Assembly: GCA_001414485.1 (NCBI GenBank)
Contig: LLEY01000018.1
Span: forward strand, 372,001-436,000
DNA from: Calycina herbarum
Lineage: Eukaryota > Ascomycota > Leotiomycetes > Helotiales > Pezizellaceae
Direction: 5' to 3'
DNA length: 64,000 nucleotides
Below the pieces are notes generated by a model that saw nothing but the letters and a program-made list of their open reading frames with translations, made no database searches and was not told the origin of the DNA. The translations under genes and the position numbers were made by a program. Shown here piece after piece: positions 44,676-57,300 of this stretch. Position 1 is the stretch's first letter. Every line of letters starts with the position of its first letter.

Positions 44676-46535
44676 ACGTAGTTTATCACCGAGTGGCGCA
44701 TATCACCGAGTGGCGCACTTTCCCCCCACCCTACTACTTTAATATTACATTAATCAACTACAACAAATAATATTAATTAAAACTACTCAGAATCTGATAA
44801 ACTAGATATATCTATAACCTCTTAACAAGTTCGTATATTATAACTAGTCTTTCTACAAGTGCTACACCGTCGTCTAGAGGTTTGCCCCTTATTTTGCCTA
44901 CCCCTCTTAGAACGCTTGTCGCGTCGAGCCTGTTCCTCTGCCTCCTTTTGAGCTAATACGTCCTATATATCCTCTATAGTAAGTATACCTTCTTGACGGA
45001 CCCGAGTCTTTTTAGCCCTGCGGCGCTTACTAAGTGCTTTATTTGCCTTACGAAGGGTATAGACTTCAGCTGATAATAAAGTTATCTTATAAGCTAATAG
45101 CTCTATACCCTTTGCTAATACAGCTATAGTCTCGAAAATAGGGGTTGGCGAGCTTCCTTAATAGCGTGAAATACGATTCTTAACTAAAGTTATTTGCGAA
45201 AGAGCGTTAGTTAGGTTACGAGGGGTCTGTAAGACCTAAGGTTTAGCAGCTACAGAGAGGGGTCTAGTAGGTGTAGGAGTTCGTAATCGGACATCAAGCT
45301 TTAATATTATAGCCTAGAGATTAAAAGGCACTAAGCCAGCTCCGCGGAATCCAGCCTAGGCGTTTTAAGTTGTTATTGATTACTTATAAGCTATGTAAAA
45401 GGCTAAAAAGAACTCGACCTTAGTAATATAGTTGATATAAGCTTTAATAAAGGTCTTAATTTAACGCTTATATATGTGTTTAAGAATACTAAAACACTTA
45501 ACGTCGAGTGGCTAGGTTAAATAAGAGGAATAAGGAGGTAGGTAAAGAGTAATAATATTATTAGCTTTATAATACTCTTAAAATACAGCTGATTTATAAC
45601 TCTTATACCTATCTAATACTAGTATTCGATATAGCTCTTTCGTGTAACTACGAGTATATTTATCGAAGTATTATAGCTATTCTAGGCTGTCTTATTATTA
45701 GTCTATCTATTGCTTATAGGTTTAATAACCTAGTTGTATAAGAGGCTGCCCTTAGTATACTAATTCGCGAGATGATTCTTCTCTTAAACTACTAAAAACA
45801 GAGGCATGTCCTAACCCTTACTATTAATATAAGCAATTGCTATAGCCTATTCCCGATTACTAGGCTGAACTGTCTTACCTCTGCTACGTTGATTAGCATG
45901 AGTTATAACCATTACTAGGCAGATAATTCCTATTATAAACCCTATCTTATTAAAGTTATAAAAGTCGTAGTCTAAAACACTATATTTTGCTCTTATATTC
46001 TCTATAAGTTAAAACCATGTACTAATAAGCTCTAGATCTTCGTATAAGGCTCTTTGAAAGTCGTAAACGCGATTAAAACACGTCTTTAATTCTAGTTAAC
46101 GTTGTACGAATCGATATGCCTAGAGCTTACCAACGCGTTTTCTCCTCTACGATTCAAGGATATAATTCGCTATATCTTCTACACTAGCTAGTCGGGGGGC
46201 AAATCCTCTTATATCTAGATTAAGTATATATTAAACAAGTGTCTCCTCCTCTAAGTCGTTTAATTTATAACAATTAGGTTTGGTTTCGAGGCGATAGGTT
46301 CGGTTAGCTATTCTATGTCGAAGTGTTGTTTCAAGAACTTTGTAGATTTTTATAACAGAGTAACGACTAAGTTTTTTAGATGCTCGAATAGCCTTGATAG
46401 CTAGGATAATTCGTGCTTCTTAGGTTTGGATTTCCATGGTTAGTTGTTAAGAAAACGCGTATTAAAGTTGGTAGGTAGTGAAGTAGGGGAAAGTGCGCCA
46501 CTCGGTGATATGCGCCACTCGGTGATAAACCACGT
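44676..46535 (-). mobile_element. Fot1/pogo-type DNA transposon, pogo-B (complete, inactivated)
   Basis: 1,860 bp flanked by TA (44674-44675 and 46536-46537), with inverted repeats of about 50-60 bp. The ends begin ACGT(A/G)GTTTATC and contain a directly repeated TATCACCGAGTGGCGCA. The rest of the terminus (TTTCCCC, then CCTACTAC) matches pogo-A, but the repeated core differs completely. The transposase relic is on the minus strand, starting at an ATG at about 46,437 (MEIQT, as in pogo-A) and extending to about 44,790. It has many TAG/TAA stops. Same family as pogo-A by protein, a different subfamily by ends. Confidence 0.92.
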
Positions 46536-46537
46536 TA

Positions 46538-47764
46538 AGCATCTATTTAAATAAGATCTAGACTTCATCTGTTTAATACAATTCTTCTTAAAATAGTCGA
46601 AGAATATTAACAATTAAACATTTTTCCTAATAAAGGTAAGTGTCTATTCTAATAAAATAGTAATATAATTCATCAATTCCATAATCAGTAAATAAACCGC
46701 TCTAAGTAACAGAGAGAGGGAGTGTCCAGGTAAACCTTGATCCAAACTACAGTTTGCTCTTCCTGTTCTCAGGTGAGGGTTCATAGAAGCCGGCATCTTT
46801 TCCAATAGTCTTTAAAGTAACTAAAAGCGATGTTCTCAAAAAAAAACTAAAAAAAAACTCAAGCGTTCCCTCCCCCTATCAAAATATTTCAATTGCAGAA
46901 CACCTCCAGCTCCTTTTAAATCAAACCAAACCCCCCTCGATCCACACACAAAACACGCCCTCATCCGCAGCTCCCTCTCAATCTTCTTCCCCGCTAATAT
47001 CTCCTTACAAGATGCCATTCACAACCCTGAAAGGGCTCGCAAAAAACAAAATATTAAACCCCATTTCTTGCAAAAAAAAAGACAGAAAGAACTGCCAAGA
47101 CATCCTCCTCCAAATCTCAAATCACATACATACCCCTACTCTCCATCATAAACCCCCAAATCCCCGCTCCACAACAGAACTTCATCCCCTCTCAAGAGTA
47201 AAGGAAACCCCACATCCGCAGCTCCTCTTCCAACGTCTAATTCAAGACCCCATCCCTAAAACCCGTCCCTTACACCCCTCCATCTTCCGATACTGAATAA
47301 TCCCAGATAGACAGGGAGCAACGAAATATAATCAAGTACAACAAGAAAAACGGCCAGAAATTAAATCCACCTTCTCCTATATATTTTACAAGGAAGTGGA
47401 ACAGAAAAGCCCAAGAAATCAACAAAGGAGAAAATATCCAACCATTTCAGGTCACAGAACAACTACGTATTTTAATACCACCCATTACACCAGCGTAAAA
47501 AGGGAGAATAAAGAAGAAAGACTTAGTAACAGAGACAGTAAACACACACAAACTTCCAGACCCCATTTCCAAGCCAACCTGAAGGCCTTCTCACAAACCA
47601 ACAACTACTCCAGCACATCTCCTGGCATTAAAAAGTTTAAATTCAAGAATCAAGCCCTCGGCTTTTATTTTTCAAAGTACTGGTAGCTTTCAAATCTACA
47701 AAATAAATACACCAAGAAATATATATCGGAAGAACCCCTACATGCAAAATTCCATCCAAAAGAC
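46538..47764. other. Intergenic region with strong C/A strand skew
   Basis: From about 46,830 to 47,760 the plus strand is very rich in A and C and poor in G. Small frames here (47,012-47,296; 47,396-47,686) reflect that bias and have no protein features. It lies just downstream of the methyltransferase gene. Confidence 0.5.
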
Positions 47765-49403
47765 CTACGGACTCCCAGTCATATGGACCGCTGTAGAAGT
47801 CGGTTTGCGACCGTAGACGATAACACTATTCAAAATTAGTTGCCCATTATAGAAAGGAACAAACCATGTAGATATATCAAGTAGACTTACAACTCAAAAT
47901 AACTATGAACTACCACCACACACAATCAGCAAAGTTCCCTTCCCTCTCTCCCTCTCCCTACCCCCTTCTTCTTGGTATGCACTTACATTTCAAATTCGCA
48001 GTATCCCTCCTCACCTGCACCAAAAACATCTCAATCTCCGCCTGACTCCACCCATAAGCCTTATTAAACATCCGCAAACTCATCGCGCTAATGCCCCTCA
48101 GCAAATTATGGTTCTCAAAGGCCCCGATGAGCTTCAGTCGTTTGTCGCGCGGCCAGGGGGAACTGGGCATTTTTATTCGCTTCTCGATGATGTCTTCGAA
48201 GCCTGCGGAGGCCATTTGGGAGGCGTAGCTTTCGCAGGCGTCGAGGGGGACGCCGATTCTGTATATGTTAGGAACGGAATGGGGAAATGGGGGGAGTTGA
48301 GGAAGAGGGGAGTTGGTAGGCGAGGATTTTTTTTTTCACTTACAGTTCAGAGGCTTCTAGAGCGTGGCGGGAGAATGTCATTAGACCGCTGTCGTAGGGG
48401 GTGGAGCCGTCGTCGCATAGTAATCGCGGTAATACTGATTGTAATTCCAGGTACCCGCCTGGTTTGATGTGACTGAGGTTGGTTTGTTAGCAATAAATTC
48501 CAGACGAGAAGACAGTGGTTCGTACTCGTAAGACTGCTTTATTAGTTTTGGGAAATCTCGAACGGAAAGAAGGAGATCTCGAGCGTGTATAAGGTCGTAA
48601 CTATCCGCTTCCAAGGTCCAAGGCATCTCTATATCATCTATTTCAAATCGGCAGTTTGGAGGAACCCTGATGAGTCTTTAGTTGAAGTTGTGAATCATGG
48701 CAGAGGAAGAACTTACCATTGAGGTTGAGTTGGTGCAATATCTAAACCCAGGACCTACCATTTTTGTTAGAAGGGTTATATAGTGCAAGAGTTGTTCAAG
48801 TACCTCAGCAGAAGGATATGCATCGGCTACCTATGCAAAACTGTTAGCTCAGAAATTGAAAATGGATCCACTGCTTACATTTATTGCCCATATACCAGTA
48901 CCCGTTCCCAGATCCAATATCCTTTGTGGTTCCGGTGGAATTGGAGCGAGAAAATGCTTCTTTTCCAGCAGCATGACATATTTGGCATGGGACATATCGA
49001 TTCGATCCAACTCCTCTTCGTCAATCGGCAGTCCGTATTCTATCACTCTCCCTCCATCAGTCATAGACTCTCAACATAATTCAACCAAGTAAATGGGTTG
49101 AACTTGCCCTCATTCCCATATGCAGCATACGTCCTCCCATGTTCCTCAACCCCTCTCGCAATGCGCGAGGCAAGAGTTTCCGTCAAGCTACCAGACCTAC
49201 AAGTCCCATTGTCAACAAAGTATTCCCATATCCTATTTCAGGTGGCATATCGGGATTCATACGATGAACCGGCATATGCGCTATCGTCATCGAAACCCTG
49301 CAGACAACGTGTCAGTCCAGATCTCTCATCGATTGCACCTTCCGGGAACCAGTACATCGACACTTTCTGCCTCAATCACATCACCGCTGTCACCGCTGTG
49401 CAT
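47765..49403 (-). CDS. LaeA-like SAM-dependent methyltransferase, 11 exons
   Basis: Exons on the minus strand: 49403-49356, 49297-49263, 49196-49108, 49045-48879, 48830-48804, 48754-48717, 48666-48526, 48472-48344, 48258-47987, 47909-47891 and 47825-47765. The model sums to exactly 342 codons (341 aa). All introns are 48-85 bp and GT-AG except the third (49,107-49,046), which uses a GC donor (GCAAGT). Domain order is an acidic N-terminus (GFDDDSAYAGSS), the family motif HGRTYAAY, the SAM-binding motif I ILDLGTGTGIWAIN (Asp102-Gly108), VLGLDIAPTQPQWVPPNC, the post-motif IKPGGYLELQ, and the C-terminal signature VIVYGRKP. This pattern is shared by LaeA and the many LaeA-like methyltransferases; most have unknown substrates. 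No nuclear-localisation evidence. Confidence 0.82.
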
Positions 49404-51100
49404 GATCGGGATCGGTGATGTGCGTCCGGGTCGCGCAGTCCTCAAGGTTGCGTTACCGGGTTGAGTTACACTGGGCGAGAAAAAGGGCGAGATCCGCGGT
49501 CGAGGAGGGGGTATTGTGAGGGTATTAACTCGCTGATCGCGGTGAAGATGTCGAAAACGGGGGTTAGAGGAAGATAGTTGGAAAGGGAGGAGAGTAGATA
49601 GCTAGGGTAAGTAAGGTAAGGAAGGGTAGAGGAGTTGGGGCAATGGTTTGGTTCGCTGCAATGCACCTGTGGTCAGTACGCTACGCTGTGAAGGTGACAA
49701 AGGAGGATGCGAATACGGTTGCTTGGTATGGAGATCTCCGCACGAGTAGGCAGTCCAAAGCGAAGGGTTGAGGAGACAATATCAAATACACCAAGTGGCT
49801 AGTCCAAGAGAGTTCTGCAAGAATCAGGGTTGATGATGGTATCAATTGTTTATCGATCGCGAAGTTTGGGAGGGGCAAGAAATGGTGATTGCGATTGCGA
49901 CAGAGACCTGATTGTGGGGGTCCTGGAAGCAAATCAGGGAGATCGCCAGCTGGGGTTGTCGCAATCTGAAAACAGCAACCAAACAACCGATCAGATCAGA
50001 TCAGCTTCAATTCAGAAGAAGTCGACAACAGAGATGGAGATATTGATATTTGATATATTTCCCCTCTTCGCAGAATCGCACAATTCTGCAACCAACTCTC
50101 AACTCTACTGTTCCTCGCTCAATGCGGCCTCAACAGGCGAAGAATACAGGGCAGGGACTCTGACAGCTGCAGTCAGCGTATGAACCTTGTTTTGGCGTCA
50201 TGAATGCTGCAAATACCTTTCGAGGGCCATTGTATTACCATGGTGATGGCTTCATATCTTTCGAGCATTTTCCATTCAAACCCTCCACTCTATATGAACT
50301 TGTCAGTTATTGGCTCTTAAGAACTTTACCCGATATATATCTACTCTAGCAGCCCGATATGCATCTTGACCAGCTTGTAGCCAAGCCTGTGTTGGAGCGC
50401 TGTTGGTTTCTATTTCAGTTCCCGCTCTTTGATTTGAGCGGATATTGTCTTATCATTTAAAACCAACAGACTTCAAGAGCCAACAACTGCCTCCTCCTCT
50501 TCCCGTCGGCTTCATTTTTATAGATCTCGGAACGGAGTTTTCCATTATCGTCTTGTCTTATTCCGTGAGAAAGACCTCGGGAGGACTCGTAATATTCAAC
50601 ACACAAGGATACAGTGAGTAACGGGCGTTCGATCTCTACCCGCTTTCACGCCTGCTCTTTCCTTTTTCTCAACAACTCCCTTATCTCATCCAACCAGCAT
50701 CCCCAATTCTTATATCTTCATACACCGCCCCAGAAATAATGACTTGTCAAAATCTTACAAAGTCCTCATACGGCATCTCGGACTTTCAGCCGGGGAACTG
50801 CGACACATCTCACAGGTCCCCGAACAACCAGCCTCTTTAGTACAAGCCCCAATAGCAAGTAAGGTGGGTAAAAACCCCCACCAACAGCCCTGGATCAACA
50901 GGCAAGTCCAGCAGTCCAGACCTCCACTGTCGCACATGCTGCGGGGTCTCTTCAGTGGCTGGGATTATTTATCGCAAGTGGGGTATAGTACCACCTGAAC
51001 CGGTTCCTGTATCCATCCCCTTGGATCCCTTCATGTAATTTTACCTACAGCTTCAAACTCTGTTTTTCCCCATTCAATTGTACTGTGCCTGTGTGAAACC
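49404..51100. other. Divergent promoter region of the two methyltransferases
   Basis: About 1.7 kb between divergently transcribed genes. I see no supported coding region despite several small frames, and no obvious cluster-regulator binding palindrome. Confidence 0.45.
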
Positions 51101-52635
51101 ATGGACACAGATCTGGTGCAAAAGGCAGAGGCCATTCTGGCTGCTGCCAAGGCGTACAAGGGCGATCGCCAGGAACGATATGAGTTGATGAAGAAACTTG
51201 ATGTGATGTATTTGGATCTAGAAGATCCCGTGGATGGATTGATGAGGCAGTGGACTTTTGTAAGCTACACGCTCCCAATCACCCCCCTCATAAAATCATC
51301 TTCAAGACCTCGTCAATTACGGGAGGACCGATAGCTAATTGTCCACCTCGCAGATGAACACAACAACCGCCCTAGACGTGATGGTAAAAATGGGAGCTTT
51401 CGAGAAAATGCCCAGACAAGGAAGTATCACCGCAAAAGAACTCGGAGCTGCAATTAAGCTGGAACCCGGAATTGTTGGTATGTAGTTGTACTCCAATTGC
51501 ATTGCAAAAATATACTCTAACATAATTAGTTCGTTTAATGAGGATGCTTACTGGCACTGGTATCATCGCCCTGGTTGGGGAAGATACCTACGCGCACACC
51601 CCAAAATCAATGACCTATCTCGAAGGAGCTGCTGTAGATTTCTTCAACCTATGGTATTTTACATGCCCAAAACCCAATCTCCCTTGACTGGTATTTCTAA
51701 ATGCTAAGATTGAAAATGGTAGTATAAACATGCGCTCCTGCTACTTCCGCTGGCCAGAATACTTTCAAACCAAAACGCCCGCCGAACTCATCGACCTGCG
51801 TAAAACCCCGTACTCGTTCGCCTACGGAATGGAAGGCCACACCTTCTACGAAGTTCTAACCGCCTCCCCCGAACGCTTAAATATGTTCAACAAAGCGATG
51901 ATGCAACAAGAAGCGGGCCTCCCAATCCTGGGAATGTTCCCTTTCCACAAATTAAAAGAGGACGTGCTTGCAGAACCGGAACGCGCTTTTATTGTTGATA
52001 TTGGGGGTGGAATGGGACAAGCTTTACTAGCGATTGGGAAGGAGACAGAGGGGGTTTGGGGGAGTGGTGCGAGGATGGTGTTACAGGATAGAAAGCCGGT
52101 GTTGGATAGTATTGCGCCTGAGCAGATACCTGGGGTGGAGAAGATGGAATATGATTTTTATACTGAGCAGCCTGTTAAGAGTACGTTTTCATTCCGGAAA
52201 TCACATTCGGGGTTTAGGAGGATCTCTCTGACTAACCTTCGCAGATGCACACATCTACTACTACCGACGAATAATGCACAACTATCAGGTAGGTCTTCTC
52301 CTTTTTCCTTCCCTCCTCCTCCTCCTCAGACATAATTATGATACTAACTCCAAAACTTTCCACAGGACGGAGTCTGCCAAACCATCCTCCGCAATGCCGT
52401 TTCCGCCATGGGACCTACCTCCCGTCTGTTGATTGCTGAGCTTGTTATCCCCGCGAAGACGGAGGTGGGCGAGGATATGAGTCCTTATTGGATGGATATG
52501 GTGATGATTTCTATTGGGGGCAAGGAGAGGAATTTAAAGGAATTTAAGGAGTTGCTTGATAGTGTGGGATTGGAGTTTGTGAATTGTTGGATGAGTGGGC
52601 ATCAGGGGGTTGTTGAGGGACGGTTGAAACGGTGA
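51101..52635 (+). CDS. O-methyltransferase of the plant/fungal secondary-metabolism type, 6 exons
   Basis: Transfers a methyl group from SAM to a hydroxyl of a small aromatic or polyketide-like substrate. Exons 51101-51259, 51354-51477, 51530-51653, 51723-52180, 52245-52288 and 52366-52635; 392 aa. An N-terminal winged-helix dimerisation region spans about 35-135 (ALDVMVKMGAFEKM, RLMRMLTGTGI). The Rossmann core carries motif I FIVDIGGGMGQ (Asp228) and later VLQDRKPVLD, YYYRRIMHNYQDG and LLIAELVIP (PF00891). The usual His in the H-D-W-x-D motif appears as MHNYQDG, with the His kept. No signal peptide, so cytosolic. It is divergent from the LaeA-like gene, but no polyketide or peptide synthase is nearby. 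Confidence 0.87.
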
Positions 52636-54327
52636 TTTTGGGGGACCCGATTTTGGAAAGAGTGTGATTGAGAGGGAAGTGATTGCGAGGAGTTTGGAAA
52701 GGCGATTTACTGTTTGTTGGAGATTCCAGGGGAGTGACTGAGATGATATTTTTGGGAACTTGGGTGGTTTAATATTCAAGGTGTGTTTATTCGAATTTAA
52801 ATCACAGAGATGACACAGATTACTCTGCATACAACAAACACAAAACCTTCGAAGCTGTTGAAACGAGGCGGTTCATGTACTTCACCAAACATTAACAACC
52901 TAATACTTGCCGAAGTTCATTTACTCAACTCGATTATTCAACTCAGTTGAGATAATCCAAATAAACGAACGAAGTCTGGACGATGATGACTTCACGGAAG
53001 TTCGTTCATACTTTTAATTTGGTTGGCAAAGTTGAGACCGTTGGAATAGATAAGTAAAGTTACGACGGAACTGACTAATTGTACTTTTTAGGCTTAATCA
53101 CTCTAGCGTATCTTTTTTCGTGTTGTAAATTTGCTCTGCTTTGCTTATACTAACTAAGATTCACTGAGAAATAACCAGTCGGCCATAGTTACTACTGTCA
53201 TTGCTATCGTAGGTTACCTACCAATAGCCTGTATTTTTGAAATGGGCCACCCTTGCTAATAGTTGGTGACGAGTGATTATATGCGGACTAAAATAGAATA
53301 TTAATCTTTTTATCTAGTTTTGTTTCAAGTGAGAGTTTTATCTGCTTCTCATGGTGCTGATTTCGGCTTGCATCGTATATCGTTGAACTGTTAAACTACT
53401 TCAGTGTGTGTGTTCTTTCTTACTTAACACTTATTGTTGGTACTCCCAGCCCCATCTCAACAGGAGATTTGATCATCGGTTAGGCAATGGAACGGAATTG
53501 CAGAGTTCTTGCGAATCTGGTTGCTATACATGTAAACTCTATGACTGATTTCTACGTCAGTGGGTTATGGTGCTACTATCAATGCAATTAGTAGGTTACC
53601 TACCGATAACTTAGGATACGAGCAAGGTTTGCTAGTGGTAGGTGACCTACTGATTGAGCATGCTTAGACTTGAGTAATTACTGATGTCAATATCCTTTTA
53701 GAATCTTTTAGTTACCTCGGTTTACTGTATAATGAGGTGTTATGGAATTAATGATGCTTTTAAGTCTTTTTGGCCTCAAACTTAAGGAGTTACTTACAAA
53801 GCCATAACTTATTCACGATGTTTTGGCCCCGGCACGGAGACTGAATAAGATATGGGTAAGTTGTCAATTGATTTTCGAGTACACCGTAAGCCGCGAGTTA
53901 CTCGCCAGTAAGCTAAGAGTAACGCGCCAACTAACTCACGAAGATTGTCATCGTGGAATGAGCCTTCGTGATGCGTATCTTTATGTTGGAGACTTATATT
54001 TATATTCTCAGGCTTTAGCTTACCTTACAGGAGATAAATGATTTGCGTACACTTGACTTCTTCACACGCAATTTCTTCTTCTCACGGAAGCCTCGCAAAC
54101 TACCCCTCGGCTCAAAAGGGGAGCGATCACATGGCCCAGAAAACTCGGGCAAACGGGAGTCTGTGGTGCTTTTGTCACTTTCTGCATAGAAACTGGCAAT
54201 TGTATTTTGGTAATAGGGCTTGTATTGTTATCTGCTTGCTGTCGATCTCGATGCACCGCCCTTACGGATGGTTATTGCGCCTCGCACATGCTTTCATCCC
54301 TAAGAAACCAACGTGTAACCAACATAC
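52636..54327. other. Intergenic region with GTAGGTnACCTAC palindromes
   Basis: No supported gene. Palindromic motifs GTAGGTTACCTAC occur at about 53,211 and 53,591, and a variant GTAGGTGACCTAC at about 53,638. A 72-codon frame at 53,823-54,041 has fair composition but no start context or family signal. Confidence 0.45.
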
Positions 54328-57300
54328 ATATTTATTTATTTATTTATTTCTATTTAACGTCAAGCGGAGAATAGCTCGCGTGGGCTAAATCCTAAAAGTG
54401 TCCCAAAAGAGGGCAAATGACGCTAGGGGGGTGCCCTAGGCTACAGGGATAGTAAACGAGTGAGCTAATTTACAAGAGATAGTTTAAAGAGAAGCTCTAC
54501 TTTCGGAACAGCCCTTATCCTTAATTAGTTTATAGAATTAGGGAAAGACAAAGGAGATATATAAGTAAAGAGAAAAGAAAGGAAAAGAGAGTTAAGCTAT
54601 CTCGAAGGATAGATTTTCGTAAAGAACTTGGTTTTAGTATAGATCTTGCTAAAGAGTTCCTTATAGCCAGGTCCGAAAAGAAGTTAAGGGTTTCCCTCTG
54701 CCTTAGCTAATAGCCTTAGGTCTTTGTTGTTTGCTAGCCTATAGTAGAGTAGGTGGAATTGTGTTTTCGCTCTTTTATACTTATAATTCCCTGATTCTAG
54801 TAACGTATCGAGGTAGAAGAAGCGGAGGTGATATGCTGTAAAGTCTCCGTGTCTAGTTCGAGCCGTAATTAGCTGAGCTAGGACCTCTCTTAGTAGCTAG
54901 AGAGTCTTAGGTTTTGAAAGCTAGGGAGTAAGTCCTAGGTTTTTATAGGTATCTGGGAGCGTTGTCTGCTAGAGCTGATTTACGAGCCTGATCCCTATCT
55001 CTTTAACCTCTCTCTTAAGTGTAGTAGTATAGAGTAGAGGGGAACTAGAAGGGGGTGTTTAAGCTGCTTTTCCTGTAGCTTTGTCAGCTATTTCGTTGCT
55101 ACGGATTCCTATATAACTAGGGCACTACCTTGTCTAAATCTTCCCTGGGTATAGCTGAGTGAAGCTGTATACCTTATTAAAGGTCTCTTACGACGTGCCG
55201 CAAGACCGGTAGGTTAGTTGTAGTATAGCTTCGAGGTTGTTAAGGCAAATCCAGCACTTCGTAGCCGAGGCCTAGAAAGGGGAGTCTAGGGCTAGTTCTA
55301 GACTATGTAAGGCAGCTTTGGCTTCTGCGTCGTATATCTCTAATGTTTTACCGAAGGGGAAGAGCCTTATATTTAGAACAACCCCTCCTCTTGTAAGACA
55401 TACGCCGCTACTAGTACTTTTGTCGTCTAAGCGAGAGCTGTCGGTAAATATAACCAGGTCTATAGGCGAGACAGAGGCAAGGAATTCAAGGAATTCAGCT
55501 TTGTAGGAGTCCTTATTACTACTAGGGCTTGGACCTGCTACCTTAAGAAGGCGGGCCTGCCGGTTAAACCCTCTATTCTATAGAGGGTCTTATATTAGGT
55601 CGATTTCTTCTAAGGAAGAGAGGGGTTTAGAAGAGTGGTAAATAAGCCTAGCCTTTAAGCAAGGGTTATTTATACATTGTTTAAGCGGGTAAGCTAAGTC
55701 GAGTCGGCGAGTTCTAGCCTTAAATGCTCTGCCTTTTACTATAAGAGCGATTTTAGCAGCTAAGAGGTTAGATTCTATAAGGAGTGCCGAGGTAGAGGTG
55801 GTCTTATAGACTAGGAGGATAATCCTAGTATACTTTAATACTACTTTATCTAAGAGAGTTAGGTAGCGGCTGATCCGGTTGTTTATAGAGCCTGCTTAGC
55901 CTGTTTCCTCTCTTATTCGACTAGGGTACTAGGTCTTGTGTCTAAAGTAGGCGATCGAGAGAATAGAAGTAGTAGTAACTTACTTAAGTAGATAAGGAGG
56001 TAAGCCTTTTATCGTATTTGTTATTCCTTTAAGAGTATTAGCTATAAGTATAGCCTTACTTATTATTCTTTTAACGTAGCTATAGAATATAAGGCGAGGG
56101 TTAAAGAAGATACTAAGCTACCTAAGCTCTTACGTAAGTTCTATTGTCTTCTCTTTAACTATAATAGAGAGAGAGGGCCGGATACCTCTCCCTTTTTACT
56201 TCCTTTTATAGAAGAAGTATATAAGTTCTAACTTCTTAGCGTTAAAAGTAATACCCTCGTCTATACTCTACTCTAGAGCACTAGCCACCTGCTCTATAAG
56301 GGCCTTAATATTCCCTGCTTTTAAGAGCTTAAAAGTAAGTAATCTAATATCGTCTACGTAACCGAATCTCTGTAATACTAGAAGAGAGCTAACCCCTAAG
56401 CTAAAGAGGGGCTAGATATAAAGTATAAAGAGAATAAGCGAGATAGGCGAGCCTTAAGAAAGCCCGTATTAAAGCGGGGTAGAAGCTCCTATTTCCTTGT
56501 CTAGTTTTACTTTTACTAGTCTATTAGTTAAGAAAGAGATAGCCTATTTAATAAAGCAATCCGGCTAACCTTACTCTCTTAGCCTTTTGATTAGGCGACT
56601 AGGAAGTACTATGTCAAAGGTCTCTTTAATATCAAGTGTAAGAAGAGAGGCTTCCTGTTTATTCGTAAGAGCTGACTTAATATCGAAGGTAAGACAGGTG
56701 GTAAGGTCTATAGCAGCTCTTAAGAGAAGAGCCCCGAACTGGTTTTACCCTAGAATAGAGTACTTAATAGCTATCTAAGAGGCTCTCTTTATAAGGAGCC
56801 TTTTAAGCCTCTTTCTAAGGACTAAGAGTAAGGTGATTAGGCGATATACTTAGAGGGACGACTTGTCTTTCTTATTAGGCTTTGAGATAATAGCAACGAT
56901 AGCGGTACAAAAGATCTTTAGATAGAAACCTGCCTCTATACAGCCTTTAAACAAGGAGAGGACAAGATATAAGATCTATAGCTAGGCTGCTTTAAGGACT
57001 CCTGTTACTAGCTCGTCTTCTCCTAGTACAGTAGAAGCTTTCCTAAGGATCGATTCCTTAACCTTATATAGCGTAAGGACTACCTAGAGAAGGGACTAAG
57101 TAGAGGTACTTAGAGTATTAAATAGAATATCTCTAACTTCGGCCTTATTTATAAGTAGCTCTTATACTAGGATCTTCTGCTTTTCTTAGGTAGAGAAGCC
57201 TAGTTAGCCTACCGAGTCTCTTAGAGAGAGAGACTTATAGATTCTAGTGCTCTAGTACTACTTATAAATTTTAAATATATCTTTGCTCTTCGTAGCTTTG

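Noticed and set aside
49197..49262. In-frame TGA in the LaeA-like gene suggesting a pseudogene
   Set aside because: A 66 bp GT-AG intron (GTATGA donor, TGTAG acceptor) removes the stop and keeps the phase, and the complete 11-exon model closes in frame.
55318..55506. Plus-strand 62-codon frame
   Set aside because: Antisense to the RNase H region of the LINE.
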